Below, in pieces: positions 33,412-42,915 of a DNA stretch of 64,000 nucleotides. The stretch is taken from NCBI RefSeq assembly GCF_000241465.1, contig NZ_JH584235.1, positions 1,784,293 to 1,848,292 on the forward strand, written 5' to 3'. The notes below the pieces were generated by a model. It saw only the letters and a program-made list of their open reading frames with translations. It was not told where the DNA came from and searched no databases. Both the position numbers and the translations under genes were made by a program. Each line of letters opens with the position of its first letter. Position 1 is the stretch's first letter. This DNA is from Sphingomonas echinoides ATCC 14820. GTDB lineage: Bacteria > Pseudomonadota > Alphaproteobacteria > Sphingomonadales > Sphingomonadaceae.

Positions 33412-36348
33412 ATGACCAAATTCATGCCGGGCCGCGCCGATCGCGCGGTTGCGCCGACGCGCCACCTGTCTTTGTCCGCGCGGCTCGCCGAATGCGCCAG
33501 CACGACCGCGCTCGCCGCTGCATTGGTGATGCCGGGCGTCGCCTTCGCGCAGGCCACCACGCCCAACGCCAACCCGACCGCCAAGGCGCAGGTCGAGGCG
33601 ACCACCAGCCAGGCCGATCCGACCCCGCAACCCGCCACCCCGGCGGTGCCCACGCCTGCCGATGCACCCGCTGCGGTCGATGACTCCATCGTCGTCACCG
33701 GCATCCGCGCTGGCCTTGAATCGTCGGCGAGGATCAAGCGCCAGTCGGTGTTGATCGTCGACTCGGTCTCCGCCGAAGACGTCGGCAAGCTGCCCGACGT
33801 ATCGATCGCGGACTCGCTCGCACGCTTGCCCGGCGTGACCGCGCAGCGGCTTGAAGGCCGCGACCAGCGCCTGTCGATCCGCGGGCTCGGCCCCGATTTC
33901 TCGACCACGTTGCTCAACGGCCGCGAACAGGTCACCGTCGGCGACAATCGCGGCGTCGAATATGATCAATATCCCTCGGAATTCTTCAAGACCGTCAACG
34001 TCTACAAATCCGCCGACGCCTCGCTCGTCGCCGCCGGCATTTCGGGAACGGTCGACCTGCGCATGTTGCGCCCGCTCGATCAGGGCAAGCGCGTCATCGC
34101 GGTCAGCGCGCGCGGGGAAATGAACGGGATCAACAAGCTCAACCCCGACGGCACGCGCTACGGCTATCGCGCCTCGGCGACCTATGTCGACAAATTCGCG
34201 GGCGACACGCTCGGCATCGCGCTGGGTGCCTCCGCCACGCTGACCCCGTCGCAGGACGAGCGTTACAACGCCTGGGGCTATGCCGGCAGCGGCACGGCGG
34301 CCAGCCCGTTCGTACTCGGCGGTGCCAAGCCCTATGTCCAGTCGAACGAGCTCAAGCGCTATGGCGGCGTGGCGACGATCGAATGGCGGCCGTCGGATGT
34401 GTTCCATTCGACCTTTGACGCGCTCTATTCGCATTTCGAGGAAACGCAGCATCTGCGCGGCATCGAATTCCCGCTCGGCTTTTCCAGCCCCACGCAAAGC
34501 GGCGTGACGGTGAACGATGGTTTCGCAACCACCACGACCTTCTCTGGCGTGCATGCGATCCAGCGCAACGACTATAACCAGCGCAAGGCGGAGAATTTCT
34601 CGTTCGGCTGGAACAACGACCTGAAGCTGACCGAGAAAATCCACCTCAATGTCGATGCGAGCTGGAGCCATGCCACGCGCACCGACTTCCTGCTCGAGAC
34701 CTATACCGGCGTGGGTTATGGCGGCTCTGGCCCCAACGACACCGTCAAGGTGACGCAGCAGGCGAACGGCATCTACAAGATCGTGCCGACGCTCGATTAT
34801 ACCGACACCAGCGTGTTCAAGCTGACCGATCCGCAAGGCTGGGGCTATAACGGCACGCAGGCCGTGGTGCAGTCCGGCTTCCTCAACCGCCCAAGCTTCA
34901 AGGACGACCTGAAGTCGCTGCGCGCCAGCCTCAACGGCGAGTTCGATAACAGCATCATCAAAAGCTGGGAGGCGGGTGCCAATTATAGCCGCCGCGAGAA
35001 AACCAGCGCCTACCAGTCCTACTTCCTCTGCCCTAAGGGTGCGGGCACGAATTGCACCGTGGCCAGCGGCACGCCGACCTCGGCCCCGATCCCGACCCAG
35101 GCGATCCTCGGCAAGATCCCGCTCGACTATCTCGGCGTGCCGGCGGTGCTCGCGCTCAACCCGCTCTATCTCTACAATAACAGCTTCAACACCTTCTACG
35201 ACAACCGCCCGTCGTCGCTGGTGCGCGACAATGTCGTGACCGAAAACGTCTATACCGGCTATGCCAAGATCACCATTGACGGCGATGTGGGGGGCAAGGC
35301 GCTCAAGGGCTCGATCGGCACGCAAGTCGTGCATAGCGAGCAGCGCTCCGACGGGCAGATTGCCAGCGTCGTCAACGGCGTGGTGACGATCGCGCCGGCA
35401 TCGCAGAAGATCAGCTACACCAACGTGCTGCCCTCGGCGACGATGGCGGTCGAGCTGATCCCGCTCGGCTATGTCAAGCTGGGTGCCTCGCAGACGATGG
35501 TGCGCCCGCGCCTCGATCAGGAGCGCGTCACGCAGGATGTCGCCATCAACGTCGCCAACATCCAGACCAACAATACCAATGCCGGGCTCAATCCGGTGTT
35601 CACCTCGTCCGGCGGCAACGTCGCGCTGAAGCCCTATCAGTCGACCAATATCGACGTGTCGCTGGAAAAATATTTCCACGGCGGCGGCTATGTCGCGCTG
35701 TCGGGCTATTTCAAGCACCTCACCGACTTCGTCGATCCCAACAACAGCTATGCCTATGACTTCTCCTCGCTGCTCGGCGCGTTGACGCCGGCCCAGCAAG
35801 CGATCGTCACCGCCAACAAGTTGACCATCGGCAATGTCAGCGCCCCCGCCAACACTGGTCGCGGCACGGTGCTGGGGCTCGAGGCGACGGTGTCGGTGCC
35901 GTTCAAGTCGCTGACCAAGGCGCTGGATGGTTTCGGGGTGTTCGTCTCGGGCAATTACACCGAATCCGAGATCAAGTTCGCAAGCAACCCAACCCAGCCG
36001 ATCACCTTGCCCGGCCTGTCCAAATGGACCGGCAGCGGGACGGTCTATTACGAGAAGAACGGCTTCCAGGCGCGCGTGAACTATCGCTACCGCTCGTCGT
36101 TCCTGGCCGAGGTGGCCGGCCTGTCGGCCAACCCGACCTATCGCACCGCGCGATCGGAAGGCATCCTCGACGCGCAGATCGGCTATGAATTCCAGGAAGG
36201 CTTCCTCAAGGGCTTCGCGATCCTCGCCCAGGCGAAGAACCTCACCGACCGGCCGTTCGTGACCTATCAGAATGACGACCCGCGCCAGGTGATCGATTAC
36301 CAGCGCTACGGACGGGACTATTATCTGGGCGTCACGTACAAGTTCTGA
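33412..36348 (+). CDS. TonB-dependent receptor for alpha-glucans (MalA-like)
   Basis: 978 residues; GAGGGG stands before the ATG at 33412. After a long leader ending AFAQ comes a Pro/Ala/Thr-rich linker, the TonB-box-like SIVVTGIRAGLESS, and a plug with VSIADSLARLPGVTAQRLEG and LSIRGLGPDFSTTLLNGREQ, the signature of the Caulobacter-type TBDR subfamily that includes maltodextrin receptors. The barrel ends DYYLGVTYKF. Downstream lie a halogenase, two GH13 enzymes, a second halogenase and a GH31, and upstream a LacI regulator, so a maltodextrin-type ligand is likely. A strong hairpin separates it from the halogenase. Confidence 0.95.
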   Translation: MTKFMPGRADRAVAPTRHLSLSARLAECASTTALAAALVMPGVAFAQATTPNANPTAKAQVEATTSQADPTPQPATPAVPTPADAPAAVDDSIVVTGIRAGLESSARIKRQSVLIVDSVSAEDVGKLPDVSIADSLARLPGVTAQRLEGRDQRLSIRGLGPDFSTTLLNGREQVTVGDNRGVEYDQYPSEFFKTVNVYKSADASLVAAGISGTVDLRMLRPLDQGKRVIAVSARGEMNGINKLNPDGTRYGYRASATYVDKFAGDTLGIALGASATLTPSQDERYNAWGYAGSGTAASPFVLGGAKPYVQSNELKRYGGVATIEWRPSDVFHSTFDALYSHFEETQHLRGIEFPLGFSSPTQSGVTVNDGFATTTTFSGVHAIQRNDYNQRKAENFSFGWNNDLKLTEKIHLNVDASWSHATRTDFLLETYTGVGYGGSGPNDTVKVTQQANGIYKIVPTLDYTDTSVFKLTDPQGWGYNGTQAVVQSGFLNRPSFKDDLKSLRASLNGEFDNSIIKSWEAGANYSRREKTSAYQSYFLCPKGAGTNCTVASGTPTSAPIPTQAILGKIPLDYLGVPAVLALNPLYLYNNSFNTFYDNRPSSLVRDNVVTENVYTGYAKITIDGDVGGKALKGSIGTQVVHSEQRSDGQIASVVNGVVTIAPASQKISYTNVLPSATMAVELIPLGYVKLGASQTMVRPRLDQERVTQDVAINVANIQTNNTNAGLNPVFTSSGGNVALKPYQSTNIDVSLEKYFHGGGYVALSGYFKHLTDFVDPNNSYAYDFSSLLGALTPAQQAIVTANKLTIGNVSAPANTGRGTVLGLEATVSVPFKSLTKALDGFGVFVSGNYTESEIKFASNPTQPITLPGLSKWTGSGTVYYEKNGFQARVNYRYRSSFLAEVAGLSANPTYRTARSEGILDAQIGYEFQEGFLKGFAILAQAKNLTDRPFVTYQNDDPRQVIDYQRYGRDYYLGVTYKF

Positions 36349-36362
36349 ACGACGATGCCATC

Positions 36363-36392
36363 GGCGAGCGGTGGGGGTACCCATCGCTCGCC
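36363..36392 (+). terminator. Strong hairpin between TBDR and halogenase, attenuator-like
   Basis: GGCGAGCGGTGGG (36363-36375) pairs with CCCATCGCTCGCC (36380-36392), 13 pairs with one G-T, loop GGTA, 14 nt after the receptor stop. No T-run follows, so partial termination or 3'-end protection of the receptor message is more likely than a full stop. Confidence 0.65.
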
Positions 36393-36431
36393 CTTCCGGT
36401 ACCTGAAATTGAGTAAGCGGGGACGCGGACC

Positions 36432-37961
36432 ATGGCCAATCCTGCGGAGCCGAATGGCTCCAGACCGATCCGGATCGTCATTGCCGGCGGCGGCACCGCT
36501 GGTTGGATGACGGCGGCCACGTTCGCGCGCTTTCTGGAGGTCGGCTTCGAAATCGACCTGATCGAATCCGAAGAGATCGGCACGGTCGGCGTGGGCGAGG
36601 CGACGATCCCGCAAATCCGGCTGTTCAACGATGCGCTCGGACTGGACGAAGACGCGTTCCTGCGCGCGACGCAGGGGACGTATAAACTCGGCATCGAATT
36701 TGTCGACTGGGGTGCCCCCGGCCAGCGCTACATGCACGCCTTTGGCGACATCGGCCGCGATGTCGGGCTGCTGCCGTTCCATCATTACTGGCTGCGCGCA
36801 CGGGCGCTTGGGCTGGCGGGCGATCTCGCGGCCTATTCGCTCAACAACCAGGCGGCGCTGGCCGAGCGGATGCAGCGCGGGGCGGCGCGCACCGCGCGCG
36901 TACTGCCGGACATGCCCTATGCCTTTCACTTCGACGCGGGCCTCTATGCGCGCCACTTGCGCCGCTATAGCGAGACGCGCGGCATCACCCGCATCGAGGG
37001 CAAGATCGTCCGCGTGACGCAAGGTGATACGGGCGACGTATCGGGGCTGGTGCTCGAAGACGGCACGACCGTCAGCGCGGACCTGTACATCGATTGCACC
37101 GGTTTCCGAGGCCTGCTGATCGAACAGACGCTCCACACCGGCTATGACGACTGGACGCACTGGCTTCCCGCCGACCGCGCGCTGGCGGTGCCGTCGGCGC
37201 GCAGTGCTGCCTTTACCCCCTATACCCGCTCCACCGCCAAGGCGGCCGGTTGGCAGTGGCGGATCCCGCTGCAGCATCGCACCGGCAACGGCATCGTCTA
37301 TGCCTCGGCGCATCTGAGCGACGACGAAGCGACCGCGACGCTGCTCGCGGGGCTCGACGGCGAGGCGCTCGCCGACCCGCGCCCGATCCACTTCCGCACC
37401 GGCAAGCGCCGCAAGCTGTGGAACCGCAATGTCGTTGCGATCGGCCTCGCCGGTGGCTTCCTCGAACCGCTCGAATCGACCAGCATCCATTTGATCCAGT
37501 CGGCGATTGCGCGACTGATGAAACTCCTGCCCGGCCGCACCATCGCCGAGGCCGACCGCGTCGAATTCAATCGCCAAAGCGACTTCGAATATGAGCGCAT
37601 TCGCGACTTCATCATCCTGCACTACGCCGCCAACGCGCGCAGCGAGCCGTTCTGGCAGAGGTGCCGCGACATGGAGTTACCCGAAACGCTGACCGCCAAG
37701 ATCGACCTGTGGCGCGGCAACGGCCACATCACGCGCGAGCATGAGGAACTGTTCACCGAGGTCGGCTGGTTGCAGGTGTTCGCTGGGCAAGGCGTGCTGC
37801 CGACCGGCCATCACCCGCTCGCCGATGCGATCCCGGCGAGCGACCTCGCCGAATTCATGGACACGATCGCCAAACTCAATGCGCGCGAGGTCGCCCAGAT
37901 GCCGAGCCATGCCGATTTCATCGCGCGCCACTGCGCCGCGCCGCAGCCGGTGACGGCATGA
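36432..37961 (+). CDS. Flavin-dependent tryptophan-type halogenase
   Basis: 509 residues. The FAD-binding GGGTAGW is at 19-25, the catalytic-lysine position is Lys85 in TYKLGIEF, and the diagnostic W-x-W-x-I-P is WQWRIP at 274-279; GLAGGFLEPLESTSIHLIQS is the late FAD contact. These are the features that separate flavin-dependent halogenases from other monooxygenases. It should use FADH2, O2 and halide to halogenate an electron-rich compound, but family members near sugar receptors have no established native substrate. No flavin reductase is nearby. It ends within the start of a GH13 gene (4-nt overlap). Cytoplasmic, no signal peptide. Confidence 0.93.
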   Translation: MANPAEPNGSRPIRIVIAGGGTAGWMTAATFARFLEVGFEIDLIESEEIGTVGVGEATIPQIRLFNDALGLDEDAFLRATQGTYKLGIEFVDWGAPGQRYMHAFGDIGRDVGLLPFHHYWLRARALGLAGDLAAYSLNNQAALAERMQRGAARTARVLPDMPYAFHFDAGLYARHLRRYSETRGITRIEGKIVRVTQGDTGDVSGLVLEDGTTVSADLYIDCTGFRGLLIEQTLHTGYDDWTHWLPADRALAVPSARSAAFTPYTRSTAKAAGWQWRIPLQHRTGNGIVYASAHLSDDEATATLLAGLDGEALADPRPIHFRTGKRRKLWNRNVVAIGLAGGFLEPLESTSIHLIQSAIARLMKLLPGRTIAEADRVEFNRQSDFEYERIRDFIILHYAANARSEPFWQRCRDMELPETLTAKIDLWRGNGHITREHEELFTEVGWLQVFAGQGVLPTGHHPLADAIPASDLAEFMDTIAKLNAREVAQMPSHADFIARHCAAPQPVTA

Positions 37962-39757
37962 GCATCGCCGCCGCGCTGCTCCTCGCGCTGGCTGGTCCGG
38001 CGACGGTGCCGATCGAGCAGGTGCGTACGCGTGCGCCTGAAGACGAGATCATCTATTTCGTGCTGCCCGATCGCTTCGACAATGCCGACCCCACCAACGA
38101 CAGGGGCGGGCTGACCGGCGACCGGCTGGCCACCGGCTATGATCCGACCGCCAAGGGCTTCTATCACGGTGGCGATCTGAAGGGGCTGACGCGGCGGCTC
38201 GATTATATCGAGGCGCTTGGCGTTACCGCGATCTGGGTCGGGCCGATCTTCAAGAACAAACCGGTCCAGGGTGCGCCGGGGCAGGAAAGTGCGGGTTATC
38301 ACGGCTATTGGATCACCGACTTTACTACAGTCGACCCGCATTTCGGCACCGATGCCGACTTTTCCGCGTTCGTTGCTGCGGCGCACACGCGCGGGATCAA
38401 GGTCTATATGGACATCATCGCCAACCACACGGCTGACGTGATCCAGTATCGCGAATGCGTCGGCAAACCCTGCGCGTATCGCAGCAAGGCCGATTACCCG
38501 TATCAGCGGCGCGGCGGGGTGAACGGCCTGCCGATCAATCCGGGTTTTGCCGGCGATGCCGTGCAAACGCCCGAGAATTTCGCGCGGCTGACCGACCCGG
38601 CTTATGCCTATACGCCCTTCGTCCCCGCCGCAGAGAAGGCCGTCAAAGTCCCGGCCTGGCTGAACGACCCGCATTATTATCACAATCGCGGCGACTCGAC
38701 CTTTGCGGGCGAATCCGCGCGTTATGGGGATTTCGGCGGGCTCGACGATGTGATGACCGAGGACCCGCGCGTCGTCGCCGGATTCATCGCCATCTACGGA
38801 AGCTGGATCGATCGCTTCGGCATTGATGGCTTCCGCGTCGACACCGCGCGGCACGTCAATCCCGAATTCTGGCAGGCGTTCGTCCCGGCGATGCAAGCGC
38901 GCGCGGCGGCACGCGGCATCCCCAATTTCCCGATCTTCGGCGAAGTCTATTCGGAGACCGTCGATCCCGGTTATACCGCGCAATATACCCGCCGCGACGG
39001 CTTTCCCGAAATCCTTGATTTCTCCTTTCAGGCGGCAGCGCGCGCGATGCTGTCGGGCAAGGCTGGCACCGACCTTTTCGCCAAGCTGATCGACGGCGAC
39101 ATCCTCTACGAAGGCGGCGACGCCACTGCGCAGCGCCTGCCGACCTTCCTTGGCAATCACGACATGGGGCGGATCGGGCATATGCTCGATCTCGCCTGGC
39201 CCAATGCGACCGAGGTCGAGCGGCTGCAGCGCCTCACGCTCGCGCATGTCCTGCTGCTGTCGGCGCGCGGCGTGCCGACGATCTATTCGGGCGACGAACA
39301 AGGCTTTACCGGCCATGGCGGCGACCAGGATGCGCGCGAGGACCTGTTTGGCAGCCAAGTTGCCAGTTACAACGACAACCGCCTGATCGGCACGACGACC
39401 ACCACTGCAACCGCGCATTTCGGGACCGAAAACCCGATTTTCCAGACGATCGCCAAACTCGCGCAGATCCGTCGCGACCATGTCCAGTTGCGCCACGGCC
39501 GCACGGTGGTGCGCGCCGCATCGGACAAGCCCGGCCTGCTCGCCTTCACGCGCGGTGCCGATGACGGGCATGAAATCCTGGTCGCGCTCAACACGTCGAA
39601 CCAGCCGGTCAGCGCCAATGTCGAAATCGGTGTGCGCTCGGCCGGCTTCACCACGCTTGCGGGGGCCTGCCCCGCGCGTGCCACCGGGCCCGGTAGCATC
39701 TCGATCACCCTGCCTCCGCTCGGCTATGCCATCTGCGCCGCCCTCCCCAGCGAATGA
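37958..39757 (+). CDS. GH13 alpha-amylase family enzyme, probably exported
   Basis: 599 residues. The N-terminus MSIAAALLLALAGPATVP looks like a short signal peptide. The GH13 triad is visible: GFRVDTARH with Asp295 (nucleophile), FGEVYSE with Glu329 (acid/base) and FLGNHD with Asp402, along with DIIANHT of the first conserved region. It should cleave alpha-1,4-glucosidic bonds in maltodextrins, probably in the periplasm after receptor uptake. It overlaps the halogenase by 4 nt and the next GH13 gene by 4 nt, so all are translated from one message. Confidence 0.95.
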   Translation: MSIAAALLLALAGPATVPIEQVRTRAPEDEIIYFVLPDRFDNADPTNDRGGLTGDRLATGYDPTAKGFYHGGDLKGLTRRLDYIEALGVTAIWVGPIFKNKPVQGAPGQESAGYHGYWITDFTTVDPHFGTDADFSAFVAAAHTRGIKVYMDIIANHTADVIQYRECVGKPCAYRSKADYPYQRRGGVNGLPINPGFAGDAVQTPENFARLTDPAYAYTPFVPAAEKAVKVPAWLNDPHYYHNRGDSTFAGESARYGDFGGLDDVMTEDPRVVAGFIAIYGSWIDRFGIDGFRVDTARHVNPEFWQAFVPAMQARAAARGIPNFPIFGEVYSETVDPGYTAQYTRRDGFPEILDFSFQAAARAMLSGKAGTDLFAKLIDGDILYEGGDATAQRLPTFLGNHDMGRIGHMLDLAWPNATEVERLQRLTLAHVLLLSARGVPTIYSGDEQGFTGHGGDQDAREDLFGSQVASYNDNRLIGTTTTTATAHFGTENPIFQTIAKLAQIRRDHVQLRHGRTVVRAASDKPGLLAFTRGADDGHEILVALNTSNQPVSANVEIGVRSAGFTTLAGACPARATGPGSISITLPPLGYAICAALPSE

Positions 39758-41388
39758 GCCTCATGACCCCATCGACCGCCCAGCCGAAACCCGATCCCGC
39801 GCCCACGACGCCGTGGTGGAAGGGGGCCGCGATCTATCAAATCTATCCGCGCAGCTTCGCCGATTCGAACGGCGACGGCATTGGCGATTTGAACGGCATC
39901 ACCGCGCATCTCGATCATGTCGCGGCACTCGGCGTCGATGCGGTGTGGCTGTCGCCCTTCTTCACCTCGCCGATGAAGGATTTCGGCTATGACGTCGCCG
40001 ATTACCGCGATGTCGACCCGATCTTCGGCACGCTGGCCGATTTCGACGCGCTGATCGCGCGCGCGCATGCGCTGGGGCTGCGCGTGATCATCGACCAGGT
40101 CTATTCGCACACCTCGAACGAGCATCCGTGGTTTCAGCAAAGCCGCGCGAGCCGGTCGGGCGACAAGGCCGACTGGTATGTCTGGGCCGATGCCAAGCCC
40201 GACGGCAGCCCGCCGTCCAACTGGCAATCGGTGTTCGGCGGCCCCGCCTGGACCTGGGACGCGCGCCGCCAGCAATATTACATGCACAATTTCCTGAAGG
40301 AGCAGCCGCAGCTCAACGGGCACAATCCGGCGGTGCAGCAGGCCTTGCTCGATACCGCGCGCTTCTGGCTCGATCGCGGAGTGGACGGCTTCCGCCTCGA
40401 TGCGATCAATTTCGCGATGCACGACCCCGCGCTGACCGATAACCCGCCCGCGCCCGCCACCAACCGCGCACGCACGCGGCCGTTCGATTTCCAGCTCAAG
40501 CTGCACAATCAGGGCCATGCCGATATCCCGCCCTTCCTCGAGCGGATCCGCGCCTTGCTCGACGAATATGGCGCAGGGTTCACCGTGGCCGAGGTTGGCG
40601 GCGAAGACAGCGACCGTGAAATGAAGCTGTTCACCAAAGGCGGCACGCGGCTCGACAGCGCGTATGGCTTCGACTTCCTCTATGCCGAGCGTCTCACCCC
40701 CGCGCTCGTCGCCGACGCGGTGGCGCGCTGGCCCGATGCGCCAGGCATCGGCTGGCCGAGTTGGGCCTTCGAAAATCACGATGCCCCGCGCGCCTTGTCG
40801 CGCTGGACGACGCCCGAGCACGCGCCTGCCTTTGGGCGGATGAAGATGCTGTTGCTGGCGTGCCTGCGTGGCAACATCTTCCTGTATCAGGGCGAGGAAT
40901 TGGGGCTGACTCAGGTCGACATTCCGTTCGACGCGCTGCTCGATCCCGAGGCGATCGCCAATTGGCCGATGACGCTGTCGCGTGACGGCGCGCGCACGCC
41001 AATGCCGTGGATTGGCACCGCGCCCGATCTCGGCTTTGGCAGCGAGACGCCGTGGCTGCCGTTCGGGGGCGACCATAGCGCGCTCGCCGCCGACCAGCAG
41101 CACGCCGATCCGGACTCGTTGCTGCACTGGACCCGGCAGGTGCTCGCGGTGCGCAATGCCCATCCGGCGCTACGCCAGGGCGACATCCGCATCCTGCACA
41201 GCGATGATGCGGTGCTCGCCTTCGAGCGCCGCGATGCGGGCGAACGCTTGCTGTGCGTGTTCAACCTCGGCGACACGACGCGCGGTTGGCCATCCGACCT
41301 TGCCCAAACGGGCGCGGTGCTGCTCAGTGCGAACGCCGCGAGCGCCGCTGCGCTCCCGCCCTATTCGGGGCTGGTGCTGCGAGCGTGA
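39754..41388 (+). CDS. GH13 alpha-glucosidase, cytoplasmic (oligo-1,6-/alpha-glucosidase type)
   Basis: 544 residues, no signal peptide (MSLMTPSTAQPKPDPAPTTP, then WWKGAAIYQIYPRSFADSNG, the typical opening of this subfamily). Triad: GFRLDAINF with Asp216, VAEVGGED with Glu280 and ENHDAPR with Asp343. It should release glucose from maltose and short maltodextrins in the cytoplasm after permease uptake. The subfamily (GH13_23-like) is a judgement from the opening and the FENHD motif. It sits between the exported GH13 and the second halogenase with 4-nt overlaps on both sides. Confidence 0.95.
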   Translation: MSLMTPSTAQPKPDPAPTTPWWKGAAIYQIYPRSFADSNGDGIGDLNGITAHLDHVAALGVDAVWLSPFFTSPMKDFGYDVADYRDVDPIFGTLADFDALIARAHALGLRVIIDQVYSHTSNEHPWFQQSRASRSGDKADWYVWADAKPDGSPPSNWQSVFGGPAWTWDARRQQYYMHNFLKEQPQLNGHNPAVQQALLDTARFWLDRGVDGFRLDAINFAMHDPALTDNPPAPATNRARTRPFDFQLKLHNQGHADIPPFLERIRALLDEYGAGFTVAEVGGEDSDREMKLFTKGGTRLDSAYGFDFLYAERLTPALVADAVARWPDAPGIGWPSWAFENHDAPRALSRWTTPEHAPAFGRMKMLLLACLRGNIFLYQGEELGLTQVDIPFDALLDPEAIANWPMTLSRDGARTPMPWIGTAPDLGFGSETPWLPFGGDHSALAADQQHADPDSLLHWTRQVLAVRNAHPALRQGDIRILHSDDAVLAFERRDAGERLLCVFNLGDTTRGWPSDLAQTGAVLLSANAASAAALPPYSGLVLRA

Positions 41389-42905
41389 CGCAGGCGGCGG
41401 CAGGCAAGGCGATCGTCATCCTCGGCGGCGGCACCGCCGGGTGGATGGCCGCCTGTCTGATCGCGCAGCGGTGGCCGCACGCGCAGGTGACGCTGGTCGA
41501 AAGCCCCGAGATCGGCATCGTCGGCGTCGGCGAAGGCTCGACCCCGCAATTGAAGTACTTCTTCGACCGGCTCGGCATTGCCGAGGCCGAATGGATGCCG
41601 GCCTGCGACGCCACCTATAAGCTCGGCATTGGCTTTCACGGCTGGTCCGACCGGGCAGGTTATACCGCCTATTACCACCCCTTCCCGACCGCGCTCGACA
41701 GCCACACCGCGCCGCATTTCTTCTACAATACGCGCGCGCGGCGGACCGGGCGCGATGTGGTGGCACATCCCGATCGGTTCCTGCTCCCCGCCCGGCTCGC
41801 GGCGGCGGCCTGCGCGCCGCAACCCGACGCCAATTTCCCGTTCGAAGTGAGCTACGGCTATCATTTCGACGCCCACAAGGTTGGCGCGTTTCTTGGGCAC
41901 CATGCGACGACCAAGCTGGGCGTGGTTCGGCTCCAGCGCACCATCGCCGATGTCGAGCGCGATGCGAGCGGCGATATCGCGGCGCTGCTGTGCGACGATG
42001 GCGAGCGGATCCCGGGCGACGTCTTCCTCGATGCCAGCGGCTTTCGCAGCATCTTGTTCGAAAAGACGCTCGGTGTACCGTTTCAATCCTATGCCGACAC
42101 GCTGTTCAACGATCGCGCGGTCGTCCTGCCCACGCCGCGCGACGAAGCGCCACCCTTGCCCAGCCAGACGCGCGCCACCGCGCTCAGCGCCGGATGGGTG
42201 TGGGACATCCCGCTGACCACGCGCACCGGCAATGGCTATGTCTATTCCAGCCGCCATCTTTCGCCCGACCAGGCCGAAGCGGAATTGCGCGCGCATCTTG
42301 GGGTGGGCGACGTCGGCACCGCGCGCCATCTGACGATGCGCGTCGGCCGGGTCGCCAAAAGCTGGTCGCACAATGCACTGGCGATTGGCCTGGCCCAGGG
42401 CTTTATCGAACCGCTTGAGGCAACGGCGCTGCACATCGTGATGGCGACGGTCGAGGCGTTTCTGGACGCGGTCGATGCAAACGGCTTCACCCCCGCCGCC
42501 AGCGCGCCGTTCAACGACACGATCGCCGCGCGCTATGACGGCGTGCGCGATTATATCGTTGCGCATTACCGGCTCAACCAACGCGCCACCGACCCGACCG
42601 GCTATTGGGCCGAGGCGCGCGCGCTGTCGCAGCTGTCGGATCCGCTCAAATCGCTGATGTCGGCATGGTTCACCGGGGCCGACATGGCGGCGCTGATCGA
42701 GCAAATGGGAATTGGCCGCTATTACAGCGCGATCAGCTGGCACTGCCTGATGGCCGGTTACGGCACGTTTCCCGACGACGCCCGGCTGGTCCCCGCCGGG
42801 CCCGACATCGAGCGGATCGACATGCTCAAGATCGACGATTTCCTCGATCGCTGCGCGCTGAACTTCCGCCCGCACCTGACTCACCTCCCCGGTCAACCAA
42901 ATTGA
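41385..42905 (+). CDS. Flavin-dependent tryptophan-type halogenase, second copy
   Basis: 506 residues from a GTG that overlaps the alpha-glucosidase stop (GTGA). GGGTAGW lies near residues 12-18, Lys79 in TYKLGIGF is the catalytic-lysine position, and WVWDIP occupies 271-276, so all halogenase signatures are intact. The C-terminal helical part is longer and different from the first copy, so this is a paralogue rather than a recent duplicate. It lies 10 nt before an exported GH31. Placing two halogenases at both ends of a GH13 pair within one coupled operon implies a role tied to growth on the sugar. Substrate unknown; a flavin reductase must come from elsewhere in the genome. Confidence 0.93.
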   Translation: MTQAAAGKAIVILGGGTAGWMAACLIAQRWPHAQVTLVESPEIGIVGVGEGSTPQLKYFFDRLGIAEAEWMPACDATYKLGIGFHGWSDRAGYTAYYHPFPTALDSHTAPHFFYNTRARRTGRDVVAHPDRFLLPARLAAAACAPQPDANFPFEVSYGYHFDAHKVGAFLGHHATTKLGVVRLQRTIADVERDASGDIAALLCDDGERIPGDVFLDASGFRSILFEKTLGVPFQSYADTLFNDRAVVLPTPRDEAPPLPSQTRATALSAGWVWDIPLTTRTGNGYVYSSRHLSPDQAEAELRAHLGVGDVGTARHLTMRVGRVAKSWSHNALAIGLAQGFIEPLEATALHIVMATVEAFLDAVDANGFTPAASAPFNDTIAARYDGVRDYIVAHYRLNQRATDPTGYWAEARALSQLSDPLKSLMSAWFTGADMAALIEQMGIGRYYSAISWHCLMAGYGTFPDDARLVPAGPDIERIDMLKIDDFLDRCALNFRPHLTHLPGQPN

Positions 42906-42915
42906 GAGAGACGCG

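Noticed and set aside
33328..36384. A 1018-codon open frame antisense to the alpha-glucan TBDR, and other long antisense frames (for example 3845-5587, 19166-20773, 41361-43097)
   Set aside because: They mirror real genes in a GC-rich genome where codon bias keeps antisense frames open. Their products are low-complexity Arg/Ala/Gly-rich or resemble no folded protein, and they lack ribosome-binding sites, while the opposite strand carries clear families.
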